DNA of 64,000 nt, from positions 38,967,787 to 39,031,786 of the forward strand of contig CM060064.1 of assembly GCA_030533445.1 (NCBI GenBank). The letters are read 5' to 3'. Positions 45,331 to 56,164 of the stretch are shown here, piece by piece. The first letter of the stretch is position 1; each line of letters begins with the position of its first letter. The notes under the pieces were generated by a model. The model saw nothing but the letters and a program-made list of their open reading frames with translations, was not told the origin of the DNA and did not search any database. The translations under genes and the position numbers were made by a program. The DNA comes from Cyprinodon diabolis (taxonomy: Eukaryota > Chordata > Actinopteri > Cyprinodontiformes > Cyprinodontidae).

Positions 45331-46687
45331 GATTAATGTAGGAGTATGTATTCCAGCTTCAATCTGCTGTGTTGGTGGCTATAACATTTAGCATAAACAA
45401 GGGGTAAAGCAGCCTTACTGTATGTATATAGGACTTCTCAAACTAGTGTGCTTCAAGCTGTTCTACACAATCTCAGATGGAAAAAAGTTATCCAACAACA
45501 AAGATCCAGCTGGATACAATCAACACTCCAGAGTAAAACAGAGACGTACTTTTTCATAATATTAGAGCCCTGGAGCACAAGTGTTGTATTTTATGCCCAG
45601 AGTTTACAACAATGCCAGGTTGAGTTGAGAGCATTACTTCATGCTAAGCACATTCTGTAATGTGGATCTTCAAAAGAAAATCCAGAGGGGGGAAAAAAAT
45701 CAGACAGCTCAGTCCTTTACAAGTCGTCTAGAATTACAATTTCCTAATATATACAGTGAAGCCATGGCAAAACAATACTCTGTGGTCCAGTGGAAACAAT
45801 TTACCTATGTTGAGCTAATTCACTGAGACAGAAAGCAAAGATATAACTCATTTTTTTGAACAAAAAGAAGATTTTACAACCTTATTAAAGAGAGAATATC
45901 CCTCAGCCGAACCCTCCAGACCGAGCACCTGGCTATTAAACCCCTGAGGTTCCTGGAGAATGAGTTGTAACTTTAGTCTTCCTCCTGGTGTTGCAGTTTT
46001 TTTCTTTCATTAGATTTAGGGTAACATATCAGGAGCTGAACACCTTTTTATTTAGGTTTTCACTTGCACAGAGAAAACAGAAGACAGAGAACAAATTGAG
46101 GAACAGATGGTTTCCTTGGAGAATGACGGAAAGTCGTAAAATAAATTAAACTAAATTACATGAGTTGTTTTTTAATTAAATTGTGTTGCCACTGTTATTG
46201 GGGAGAAAGTTTAGGGAATGAAATGAGAAATGAAGAGATGTGCTTTCTGCAGTTATGGGGATATTGTTTTCAATTGGCTCCATTTTGTCATTTGCATTTT
46301 TCTGAACATTTGAAAGTGAAAACAAAGCTATGACAACATCACCTTAACAGAGAGGCTTGGTAAATATGCATTCAGGAAAATAAGCTTTACTGCATAAATA
46401 CACCTTAGGCTTTGATAGAAAAAAGCTTCTGCTCAGAATCACTTATCTAAAGGAGAAAATTACATTTTGCTGTATGTTCAAAGTCTAAAATGCTCTCAGA
46501 CACAATGCAGCATTGGCACCACTGCCTAATACTTTGCTGGTTGTTATTTGCAGATTTTAAAAGTCTGACATGTACATCAGCAAAAATGGTCAAATGGTTA
46601 CTGATGTAAGAAACCACAACCTTACATCTCTTGATTTGTCCCTCACAAAACTGCCCTTATTTTTTAAATTCAGATTTAGTCCAGACT
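45331..46687. other. No gene seen
   Basis: The frames at 45448-45660, 45641-45826 and 46570-46815 have no family resemblance; the last runs into a transposon end at 46688. Confidence 0.35.
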
Positions 46688-47099
46688 TAGGCCCAATCCC
46701 AACACACCCCCTCCTTTCAACCACTAGCTTTTACTCACTGCTGCTAGCCATCACCCACTATAAACACACCCTGGAATTTAAGCCACAATGGTTAGGGCTT
46801 TGCAATCTTCCCTAGGAATTGGGAAACCCCTTCTTGCATAATTGACCTTCGAGTACAAAAACAACGACGTATTACGTATGTCACCGAAAGAGAGGAGACA
46901 AAGCTTTTAAAACAAAAAATAAAAATCAAACATTGAACCTAAAATTATAAAAAGGGGATTCTGTTGAGCTTTGTTAAATATCCATTTTCTTTATCCGTTA
47001 TGATTACTCTTTAAAAGTGATTATCATACCCAGCTGACAATTCCTAGTGTAATAAATATGCTCATTACAAAACCATAAAAAAGAATTACACAGTGCCTG

Positions 47100-47570
47100 G
47101 CTGTTTTTTTTTTATTAATCAAAATTGGAGATAAAGTAGATAATGTTGCCAAGGGATAGAGTGGTAAAGGCTCTTTTTAAAGGCCAGCCATAGCCCCTTC
47201 CCCCTATTAAGCCTTCTGCCCGGCAGACTTTCAGATCTTCACTTCTATAGCTAGCCCCAGTCAGCTGTGGCCTCTCTCTGCTGTAACCTCTCTCTGTCAG
47301 TTTCCCGTCGACCTCACCGATCTGCCATTGTGCTTCCCATTGTCCTCCTGAGCTAGCAGTTGCAAGCGGCTGCCTTCTCTCCACATTCTGGTTTGCTGTT
47401 TCCCCAACAGGCTCCTCCGATCTCCCGCTGTGGTTCCTTAGCTCCAGAGAGGGGTACAGCTGGCAGCCTCTTTCTGTTTCTGGTGTTTTTTCTGCCAGTA
47501 TTCTTGGACTGATTTCCTGCTACTCCTTTCTGAGCTCTAAAATACAATCTCACCTAACTGTTGGAATCAG
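47100..47570 (-). repeat. Copy of the GC-rich middle of the 32-kb element, inverted
   Basis: On the minus strand it contains GAGCTAAGGAACCACAGCGG, AACTGCTAGCTCAGGAGG and GCCGGGCAGAAGGC. These align with GAGCTAAGAAACCATGGCGG, CACTGCTAGCTCAG and similar phrases at 32570-32660 on the plus strand. The two minus-strand frames (47115-47384 and 47353-47553) fall within it and are not recognisable proteins. Confidence 0.45.
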
Positions 47571-47690
47571 GTGAAAGTCAGCATATGAGTTTCCTTGTTT
47601 TAAATGGCTAGATCATACCCCCCTATCACTTGCTATGTACATTCATCCCATGTGTAAAGAGGAACACCACTACTCTCACAGGCAGTAAGG

Positions 47691-48164
47691 ATTTGGTTGT
47701 GGTTTGAGGACCCAAATGCAGAGGCAGGGAGGCAGAGGTGAGTTTCTTGATGATTTAATGAACTGTTAACAGACAACTGAGGCAGGAGTCCAAAAAGTCA
47801 AACGTAAAAAAAAGTCAAACAAACCAAAAACCATGGAGACATCAGGGGAAAAAAACAATCTCGAAGAGGAAGACTTAGTGAGACGGAGTTGGAGGAAGTT
47901 AGACGAGGAACCAGCACTGAGGAACTGCACAAGGAGAGTATTTATGGGAGACTGAACAAGGATAGGACTAACGAGCTGATTGGGAGCAGGTGTGAACAGA
48001 GCAGACAAGAAAGGAGCTAGGGAAAAAGGAGAACACAAGAGGGCAACAAATAAAAACCTGAAAACTGAAATATAACCAGAAAAAAACAAAATAAGAATTA
48101 AACTAATAAAACCAAAAAAACTTTGGAGCAAAGTAAAACTGAATGCTCAAAAGAAAACATAACA
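47691..48164 (-). mobile_element. Solo LTR, family A copy 2
   Basis: On the minus strand it starts TGTTATGTTTTCTTTTGAGC. It passes AGCTCCTTTCTTGTCTGCTC, GTTCACACCTGCTCCCAATC and a TATA-like CCCATAAATAC, then the polyadenylation-type CATTAAATCATC, and ends near CTGCATTTGGGTCCTCAAAC. The block order matches the LTR at 35977-36448. The 3' boundary is decayed and no target duplication is clear. The 121-codon minus-strand frame 47766-48131 is a translation of the LTR and not a gene. Confidence 0.6.
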
Positions 48165-48174
48165 GAACCAAGAC

Positions 48175-48886
48175 TGTTGGGATCTGGAGCTGTACCACCT
48201 TCCTCCAGCAGAGTGCGCCGTGGGTCTCCTGGAGCTGGAGCTTTCCAGCACACCTGAGATGCATCTACTCATCAGGAGACCTCTCCTTTATAACCAGCTG
48301 CCAGACCTTCCTTCGACGCCGCAGTGTTGACCTTAGTTTGGTTAGCAACCTGAGCCTCTGAAACTGAAAGAATCTAGTTGTCTCTGTTGAGAGATCAGAT
48401 TCTAACTCTTCTCTGTTTTTGCCTCATAGGAAACCTGTCTCTAGCCTGAAGCTCTGGGTGAGCTTAACCTGCCAATCTGCCCTGGTGAACCAAACCTGAA
48501 GACTCCTATGTGGATTCCCCTGCTGCTCTTGGTGAAGAGCTGGAAACTCAGATCAAGGTCTGCCATTCAAAGTCAGAAGTTAGACGCTGCAGCTGGTCGT
48601 ATCCTCTGCTGAACCAACAGTCTCTGGACCCAACAGTTCCCTCTCTCTCAAAGAGAAGCCTGGACTCAGTCAAGGTAGAATCTGAACAATCAAAAACTCA
48701 TAACTCATCTGCCTGCTCCACTAACCAAACTATCATCTCTGCAGACTTCAGTGAACCTGCCCGGACCAGTTCCAGAACCAGTACATTATCTTGTGTTGTT
48801 AAAACTTTCAATAAACTCTGTTAAACCTTTACACAGCCTCCGTTCTGTTCTGCATGTGGGCTAAGAACCTTAAACCCATCAGGACA
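48175..48886 (+). mobile_element. Solo LTR, family B, perfect 5-bp target duplication
   Basis: The ends are TGTTGGGATCTGG (48175) and ATCAGGACA (48886), a TG...CA pair. AAGAC flanks it on both sides (48170-48174 and 48887-48891). A TATA-like CTTTATAA lies near 48287 and AATAAA at 48810-48815, giving plausible U3-R-U5 structure in the plus direction over 712 bp. The 104-codon frame 48510-48824 is inside the LTR, is rich in Ser/Thr/Gln, and is not credible as a gene. No internal retroelement genes remain, so it is a solo LTR. It lies 10 bp from the family A LTR. Confidence 0.85.
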
Positions 48887-48967
48887 AAGACTGTGACACA
48901 GGTATGTGCAAAATTTGGGGGTAGGGCTGAAAAGTAAGGCTCGGGGGTGTAAAGGGATTGAGCCCTA

Positions 48968-50923
48968 TTCGCATTTCACTAGTCTTTCATATTTCAACAT
49001 TTGCCAAGACTCAGGACAGAACAAGACAAAATCACTGCAAGACAACGATACCTCAAAATGAAAAACTCAAGACTAGGAAATCCTAGCCATTCCATTTTGC
49101 CACTGGTTATTAGTTAGATTTGGGTCTGAACTTAACCATGCCATTTTAATGTTTGCATTTGGTGTAATATAAACCCTTTCGTTATAGCACTGGTTATGTG
49201 TTTATGAATATCTAACAAAAAACAAACCTCCACATTGACCCAATCCTGTTTTCTTGTCAGTTTAGCTTGTGTTTTTTAATATTTTTCATCTTCCTGTTAG
49301 TTTGGAACAACTTTATTTGCTATTTTGAATGTTCAAAGGAGTGATATCTCTCATGGTGGCAAATAAAATATGTTCAGTCTTTTGTGTGCTTGAAAACAAA
49401 ATTTCTGGCCCAATTGCAGTAATACAAACAGGTTTAGATAGGAGGGTGTTGCTGAACTGCAGGACTCCGGACACAAGAGGGGATCTAGCAGAGGTAAAAT
49501 TATCATAACAGAGATGTCTGTCAGATAAAAGAACTACCCCAGTATCCCACAGATACTGACACAGTTATTTAATCAGTATAAAAGACAGATTGATCCAATG
49601 TGTCAAAGGCTTCTATGAAGGCCAACAAAACGCTGTAAAATAAAAGTCTCCTAATGTACTTTTGATAAAGTAGTCTTTGTGCTATGTCCTTATCTAAAGG
49701 ACCATCAAAAAATAAATAAAAGTATACCTTAAAAGAACAATAATCACTTAATTACAAGTTGAATAAAATTGTGTTATTAAGTACAGGTTTGCAGGGCTAA
49801 CAGGATGTGTAAAACTGATTAACCTTGTTCCTGAGTTAAGATAAAAATGATTAAGTCAGGCAGGAAAACAGGGGCAACAGTATTAAAAGTTATATTTATA
49901 AATTTAGAAGAAAGATGGTCAAGCAGATAGTTTGTGGGTCTCAAATGTTGCATTTTCTTATCCAAAAAATAAAATGTCTGGTTGAAATTGTTTAAATAAA
50001 GATTGTTTGGTCTGCCATATAAAATACCATTAAAATAACTTGTAAGAAGGCACAAACAGAAAAGGTTTAAGGCATATTGATGTTATTCCTAAGGTCTAGA
50101 TACATAAAGCTAATAAGTCTGACTGAATTTCAGATTCATCAATGTCCGGGAATCATCCCGGGATCTTGGAGATAATGGCGGCTTTAACACTGTCAGTTTG
50201 TTTTAACATACATTTGTCTTCATTCTTTCGTAAAACTTGAAGCCATAAAACATGTTTTCCTCCCCTAAACTGTTGTGCTTCACTGTAAAGCTTTATTTGT
50301 ATTTTTTTTTTACTGATTCTCTTGTTTTTTCTGTCATCGCAGGTTTAGTTTTTTGTTCTTCTTGATGCATACAGAGATAGATTTTGATTTTCCAGTTCTG
50401 CCTTGATTTTTCCTGAAATTTTTAAAAAATTATTTTTTTCAGTAGTGAGAAAAGACAATTTATAGGATTCAGTTTTTGTACCAAATTGATGACCAACCAT
50501 GCATGCCAACACATACACCAAAGAACAATAATCCAAGCACCCATGTATCCTAATGAGCCTATTAAAACATAGGGGAAAATAGAATACTATAGTGGCTCAT
50601 AAAATATATGTACTGTAACCAATGTGGAATTAGTGGACTCCTGTGTTATTAAAATGGGAAAATAAAATGAATAATCAATGAATAGATAATGGCGTACCCA
50701 CAGTAACCACAACCAATTCAACACTGTCATTGTATGGCTGAAAACGAATTCTTTTTGTGAGTAAAGAACATTTTTGATTAGCTTAAATCAAAATGATGTG
50801 TAATTTCTTACTCAGAATAAAGAAAACTGAATAAAGTCTCTCTGCTCTGCTGTTTTTGTGGGTTTGAAAACCCATGATTATAAAGCAACCAGAACATTAA
50901 TTTTAGGGAATTAACAACTGAGA
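48968..50923. other. No gene seen
   Basis: AT-rich. A short CCGGGAATCATCCCGGG palindrome lies at 50146-50162. The minus-strand frames 49819-50055 and 50345-50536 resemble no family. Confidence 0.4.
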
Positions 50924-50931
50924 TATAAAAG
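50924..50931 (+). promoter_or_regulatory. TATA box (TATAAAAG)
   Basis: A consensus TATAAAAG stands 63 bp upstream of an ATG whose short frame ends at a strong splice donor. Transcription would start at about 50954-50956, in GTGCTCTACGAGC. The pairing of TATA box, short leader, ATG and donor is what suggests a real promoter; a lone TATA match in AT-rich DNA would mean little. Confidence 0.35.
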
Positions 50932-50954
50932 AGGACATGACCCAGTTTATCTGT

Positions 50955-51033
50955 GCTCTACGAGCTGCAGCAGCGAATCAGCAGTCATGCCACAGAGGAT
51001 ACTTCAGGTGAAATTGAGCATGAAGTTTCTCAG
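50955..51033 (+). CDS. Candidate first exon behind a TATA box
   Basis: From the ATG at 50987 the frame reads MPQRILQVKLSMKFL and ends at the consensus donor CAG|GTAAGG (51033/51034) after 47 coding bases, leaving phase 2. The leader is GC-richer than its surroundings (CGAGCTGCAGCAGCG). A second in-frame ATG (MKFL...) at 51020 could be the true start of a signal peptide continuing in exon 2, as in small secreted proteins, but no exon 2 was identified. Repeats fill the next 1.4 kb. Unrecognised and uncertain. Confidence 0.3.
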
Positions 51034-51164
51034 GTAAGGTCATCTAAACCTTTCCAGTGATTTTTTGTTTTGTCGAAAAATATCTACTCATAAATCCATT
51101 AAAACATTTTCTTAGAACTGCTCTCTCAAAATATTCTAGTTGCAAACTGGTTTAGTTTGAAGCA

Positions 51165-51460
51165 CAGTTTATTTACAGCAAAGGATTGGGGTTCAATACC
51201 CCGCCTATATTATTTCTGCGTGGAGTTTGCATGTTCTCCCTGTACATGTGTGACTTCTCTCCAGGTGCACACACTTCTCTCCCACTGTACAAAAACATGA
51301 ATTCATTCTGTCTCCAAAGTTTCCTAGATGTCAAGGAGGTGCATCTCTGTAATGCATAGGGACTTATTATGGGTGTACCCTGCCTTTCACGCAGACTGCT
51401 AGAGATCTTCGCCAGCCTCTGGTGACAATGAAGGACAAAAGGTAGAAGATGGATGGTGAA
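51165..51460 (+). mobile_element. SINE with LINE-like 3' part, copy 2
   Basis: It has GGGGTTCAATACCCCGCC (B-box-like), TGCGTGGAGTTTGCATGTTC, TCCCTGTACATGTGTG, a decayed middle, then GGGTGTACCCTGCCTTTCACG, GACTGCTAGAGATCTTCGCC and the end GGTAGAAGATGGATGG. These are the same blocks in the same order as the SINE at 9310-9660. The 3' end keeps the ATGGATGG-type tail. Confidence 0.75.
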
Positions 51461-51739
51461 TCCATGATAACTATCTGTGGTGGGGATTCATTTTTCTTTG
51501 TGGCTGAGCCAAAAAAAAGAGAGGCAGCAGGGAATTTAAAGTTTCCTTCCATTCTCCATATAAGAAACATTGACTTGATGTGCCTTTTTTAAGTCATGTT
51601 TTGGAAAAACTTTAAATAAACAGAGATATAGATTTTTTGTAGTTGGACATATTCTGTCAGGTCAATACAATTTTGAAAGCTATTGCACTGCAATGTAGTT
51701 AAACACCCACAATAAAACACAGAGTGATTAAGCTGAGTA
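51461..51739. other. No gene seen
   Basis: Short AT-rich interval between the SINE and a LINE fragment. Confidence 0.4.
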
Positions 51740-52350
51740 ATATTGGACCTTCACAACCTCTTGACTGATACAGTCGATCATGGTGGCACCTCGTGGCAGT
51801 GGCCAGGAGCAACCCTCTCCAATTCCACAAAATATGCCGTTCAAAATGCTACAAACCAGGCATTGATCCCGCATCTACGGCCGCCAATGCCTGCAGTTCT
51901 AAATGTGAAGAAGACGAAGGAGATCATCCTTGATATCAGGATGAACCGGCCTAACCACGCTCCACTGCTCTCGAACAGCTCAGCTGTAAAGGTGGTCAGC
52001 AGCTCTTGGGGGTGCAGATCACAGACAACCTCACCTGGACTGTAAACACCACCTCACTGGTCAAACAGGCACAAAAGCGCATGTACTTCCTGAGGAGGAG
52101 GAGCAGAGCCCACCTGCCCCCACCCATCCTCACCACCTTCTACAGAAGCACCATAGAGAGCTTTCTGACCAGCTGTCTCACTGTGTGGTGTGGAGGCTGC
52201 AGAGCCTCAAACTGGAAGAAGGTGAAGAGACTAGTGAAAAATGCAGAGAAGATCATCGGGGCTCCTCTTCCCTCCATGAAAGAGACTTCATCCCACCGCT
52301 GCGTGTCCTGCACTGTTTTCAAGAGCTTATACTGTCTTCACATCACAGTA
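51740..52350 (+). pseudogene. Non-LTR retrotransposon reverse transcriptase, C-terminal relic
   Basis: In one frame 51895-51960 reads VLNVKKTKEIILDIR then MNRPNHAPL, the LNxxKTKEMIxDFR motif of CR1/L2/Rex-type reverse transcriptases. After a frameshift near 52000 the next frame reads LGVQITDNLTWTVNTTSLVK, QAQKRMYFLRRRSRAHLPPP, ILTTFYRSTIESFLTSCLTV, WCGGCRASNWKKVKRLVKNA and EKIIGAPLPSMKE. These are the FKFLGVxITxDLTW, KKAQQRLYFLR, FYRxxIESILT and xxAQKIIGxxLPS blocks. The upstream YADD catalytic motif is not present. The copy is 5'-truncated and frameshifted. Confidence 0.85.
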
Positions 52351-52558
52351 TAAGGGCAGAAATTACCTTCATCCAAATTTGTAACAAAAAGTTTTTTCTA
52401 GTAATCCTGTTTGTAACTATCAAACATGACTATGGCAAGTAAGAAGCCTAGTAAACTAGCCCCACCCGCCAACATTCAAAATCATTTTTGACTTCAAGTT
52501 GGTCTTGCCTCATCAATGCCCCAGGCCCTAGAACTGGCAGGCCAATCCCAACTCAGAG
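52351..52558. other. Junction sequence, possible element end
   Basis: GCCTAGTAAACTAGCCCCACCC and CCCCAGGCCCTAGAACTGGC lie between the LINE relic and the helicase fragment. They may be the 5' non-coding part of the element that carried the helicase fragment. Confidence 0.3.
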
Positions 52559-52648
52559 ATGTGTTTTGAACTTTTGGAAGCAATGCGGGCAGGGTTAGGG
52601 ATAGTGAAGACAAAGCTGCGTGACATTGGAGAAAGCAAAACAAGGAAG

Positions 52649-52978
52649 ATGGCAACAACTATTGAACAGTTCTCGTTTGACTCAGCTTTGGAATCAGTTT
52701 TGGAAGGATTAGACTTGGGGTTTTTGTTACACCATGAGTAGGAAGAGGCTCTACGCTCATTCATTTTTAAGAAGGGCATATTCGCCATTTTACCGACAGG
52801 CTTTTTGTTTACACTTCCCCACCAGCTTTCTGTCGCACTTACTACGTCACAGTCAGTTGCGCATATTGGCAAAGAATTGGCCAATAGGCGCAGACATGGT
52901 TTGAAAAACAACGGCTTGTTCTCATCAACAATCTTCCAATGTCTCATTCATCAGGGCCAGACTAAACTACACATTTAA
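52649..52978 (+). pseudogene. RecQ-like DNA helicase N-terminal fragment, broken
   Basis: From the ATG at 52649 the frame encodes MATTIEQFSFDSALESVLEG, then LDLGFLLHHE, a stop (TAG, 52739-52741), then EEALRSFIFKKGIFAILPTG, FLFTLPHQLSVALTTSQSVA and HIGKELANRR, ending TAA at 52976. QxEALRSFxxxKDVFAxLPTGFGKSLIYQL is the Q-motif and Walker A region of RecQ-family helicases. Here the stop probably replaces the Gln of that motif, and the Walker A Gly-Lys-Ser is absent (TGFLFT), so no ATP binding is possible. The DEAH box and all later motifs are missing. Apart from the stop the frame is open for 108 codons. The antisense 139-codon frame 52528-52947 is a shadow. RecQ-like genes that behave as repeats occur in fish, so this may be transposon-borne. 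Confidence 0.7.
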
Positions 52979-55684
52979 TCTCACATTTAGTCTACTTTAT
53001 CAGACTAGCAAGTAAGAGCATTTAGATTCCTCAGTTTCCAGATTGTCTCAATGTTGGTGTTATCAGACAAATGTTTCCCTCACATCCTCATCCTTTCTAG
53101 ATAAATTGCCAAATTAAATTTGACTGGAATTGGAGCTGAAGAATTTATCTTATCTCTTCTTTTGGCTTTACATTGTTTTATTCCCTTATTGACTTTAGCA
53201 TACCAACAGTAACATTTTCCCGCTTTGCCATCTTTTGACGGCTTATAGATCTGCCTCATGCCTAATTTTATATTTCACTCTTCTTTCTAATAACAACTCC
53301 ATTCCTGAAAATGTAACTCTGGTTCATTTAAACAATTTCATAACATTCACACAATATTCATATTTGCGGTGGACTTTAGTTTATGGGATGTAACAATTTG
53401 CACAGGAGATGCATTTGTTAGGGCCTAAGTGGAAAAATTCACTGTGGATAGAAACCCAGAAAGGTATTCTGGTCAGAGCACATGTACGATATAGAGTGAA
53501 GTGAAAAGCTTGATTCGCTATAATATTATTGATTTTTACACAGGATTATGTTTACTCCCCTCTGAAGCACTTTTGGTTTTCTTAATAAAGCTTCCAGTTA
53601 CAATCCTTCCATGCATTCTAGTCATTACGTATTTGATTGCAGCAGATCAAGTCAGATTGTGCAGTTGCTTCCTTTATTGGTTATCTGAAAGGTTGTTTTT
53701 TTTCTCTCAAAGTGGGACTGGAGTCACTTTGCCCTGGCAGTTCATTTTCCATGCACATGGACACAACAGTCTGCTGTTTCATTTCAGTTCAGAAAGGCGT
53801 GAAACACACATTTTCAAGAATTTCTGTCTTTTACTGGCAATGTTAAGAGAATACGCTCAAGTCAGCAAGTCTCGATAAGACAGACGAAATTAAAACAGTT
53901 ATTCTTCAATGCCTTCCTAAGTCAGATAAAATATGATGGCTGTTCTGTGTATAATGTAGAGCCTGTCTTTGGTACAGTACTAATGACGACATGCAACGGT
54001 AACTTTCACAGTTAGGAATAAAATTATTACAGCTGGAGCTAATGTAAATTTCATCAGTCTAGCAGCTTGTGCTCATCTTCACCATCTTGTCTGATTTCTG
54101 ATTATCTTGGTGTTTTTTCTTGCTCAATTGTTCAGCTCATACCTTTTTTTTTTCTGTCTGCTTCTAAGCTTTAACGTACTTGAGATGAATTTGCAAAGTC
54201 CAAAAAGGTCAGCACTGCATATGACACCATATCTCCCCATAAACCCATGAGAGAATAATTCATGAGTTCTGTTTAAAATGTGATTTTATCTTTTTCTACT
54301 TCACTCTTAAAGGCAGACTTCTTTTCCTATTCTTATTATCTTATTATCCCCATTCACCTTTGGTGATTATCCTGTACTTTCAAATTCTTTGTAGCCTGTT
54401 GATTTGGGAAGTAATTAAACTTTCCTGTAACCGGAATTAATAGATAAATAAACAGAAATATTAATATCGCAACACAGAGAAATACCTGAAAAGCTCCATT
54501 AAGGCTGATTATGTTTGGCAGTAATAGGTATTTGAAGCAGTGCTTTGTTCAACATCCTTCTGGGCAGTTGTATTTATTTGCCTATGTAGATTTTTTTTCC
54601 CTTACCCACGCAATACATAATTGTGCTTTTGCTCATAGACCTTCTAATCAAACATTACATTCAGACTAAAAGTGGATACACAATATGCAGACTTAGAATA
54701 AGCAAATCTGCAAAATATTTGACATATTGAACACAGACAAAAGCCTACAAACCAAATGTTCCAGACTGTTCTGAATCAATGTTGCCACTCCAGGAAAAAT
54801 AAAGTAATGTTTGCTTAGCCTTTGTTTTTGTTCTTTTTAAATTAAGCCGCAAACCACCCAGTTTGCAAAATTCAGAACATGCAATGTTCAAATCACTCAA
54901 CATCACACAACAAACTGAAGAAAGTAATGCTGACTTTTGTGCTTTTTTTAGCATCAAATTAAAAGTTTTATAAGTGTAGATCAAAAAGTTTTACTTCTAC
55001 CCATTTTAGTATATTGAAGAGCCTTGTTTACTTCTGGGTTAAAGGCTTAAAATTAGATGATAAACACATCATAAATGAGAGCTGAACTGTCATACATGCA
55101 ATTATCACTTTCTACCAAAGTTTTCAGGTGCAAGTTGTTTTTTTTTATTATAGCCTACAAATTTTTAATGGCCACAAATCCATATCAAAACAAACAAAAT
55201 CACTCTAAACTTGCATATTTCATATTAGTTAAAAATAAAAGTGTTTTTCACATCTGGACCTTCTTTTGGAAGCTCAGAACATAATGGAAGAAGAAAAGTA
55301 GTGAATGCAATTTTCTTTCCAAGAGTTTGCATGACACACATTAAACATTCTTTCAAATTTGAATTTCAACTCACTAACCAAATCAAACAAAAGAATCTAG
55401 TAAAAAACACAAACAAATCTTTGTTAGTCCTTTCTGGTTATTATCTTTCGATTTACTAAGAAGCTGACTGTGTGGAATTAAATTTTCATCTGTTTTAGCT
55501 TGTGAAAGAAATTCTGTGCAGAAGAATAAAACATTTCCAACTCTGTGCAAGGATTGCAGCACCATTTTTAATTGGGATCTGTTGGAAAAATTAGGATATG
55601 TTAGATTTTGTAATCAATAATCAGTAAAGATATGATCATAAAATCATAATCATAAAGTCATTGTGTTACTCTGTGTGTAAAGTT
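52979..55684. other. No gene seen
   Basis: AT-rich. The 125-codon frame 53501-53878 and its overlapping +2 frame have hydrophobic, T-driven composition and no family signature. No exon-like splice-bounded stretch was found. Confidence 0.4.
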
Positions 55685-55860
55685 AAAAAAAAATCCACTG
55701 GACTTGGTTTCCAAGTTTGAAGACGTTTCGCTTCCCATCCAGGAAGATTTTTCAATTCCAAATGTCAGAATTAGTGTTGAGTTCAAAGTTTTATATAAAG
55801 CTTTGAACCTGAATGCTTCAAACTCAACTCTAATGCTGTTATTTTTAATACGCATATGAC
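55685..55860 (+). repeat. Dispersed teleost repeat, copy 2 (GAAGACGTTTCGC type)
   Basis: TCCACTGGACTTGGTTTCC, AAGTTTGAAGACGTTTCGC, CATCCAGGAAGATTTTTC and AATTCCAAATGTC align with the copy at 29790-30020. Directly after, AACTCAACTCTAATGC near 55820 is inverted relative to AGTGTTGAGTTC near 55773, with the short palindrome AAAGCTTT at 55797-55804 between them. Confidence 0.6.
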
Positions 55861-56164
55861 TTTTCTCCTAAATCAGTGGGTTTTTTTTTATTTAAGTTCA
55901 ACAAATTCTTAAATGACACGTTTTTATAAATTCATCAACAAAAATTTTACCTTACAGACAAATATATACATAGGATCTAATTCCCAACTACACTAAAATA
56001 GGGTTGGTGAAAATGAAAATGTTTTGTACGCTTCTTTGGGGGGCAGCCCAAATGAAGAGTATGTTTTTTTTAGACTTACATGATCAGCTGAACCGATTCA
56101 TGTAAGATACAGCACATCTTCCTTAAACAGGTAGATAACTTGAAGTTAGAGTGTGAAATTACGG
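55861..56164. other. No gene seen
   Basis: No diagnostic signal. Confidence 0.35.

Larger units (their letters stand above)
46688..48967. mobile_element. Terminal-inverted-repeat element split by nested LTRs
   Basis: The left end TAGGCCCAATCCCAACACAC and the right end (reverse complement) TAGGGCTCAATCCCTTTACAC, each followed by CCCCC, are inverted repeats. They resemble the ends of a fish MITE with TAGGGCCAATCCC-type termini. Between them lie another repeat (47100-47570) and two LTRs (47691-48164 and 48175-48886). Without those inserts the element would be about 650-1100 bp. No convincing target duplication was found, so the pairing of the two ends is an inference. Confidence 0.5.

Noticed and set aside
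47766..48131. 121-codon minus-strand hydrophobic frame
   Set aside because: It lies wholly inside a solo LTR and follows LTR block structure.
48510..48824. 104-codon Ser/Thr-rich frame
   Set aside because: Located entirely within the solo LTR bounded by the AAGAC duplication.
52528..52947. 139-codon minus-strand frame, the longest in the window
   Set aside because: It is antisense to the RecQ-like fragment, whose plus-strand frame has clear family similarity.
53501..53878. 125-codon plus-strand frame
   Set aside because: T-rich hydrophobic translation without family similarity, splice sites or start context.
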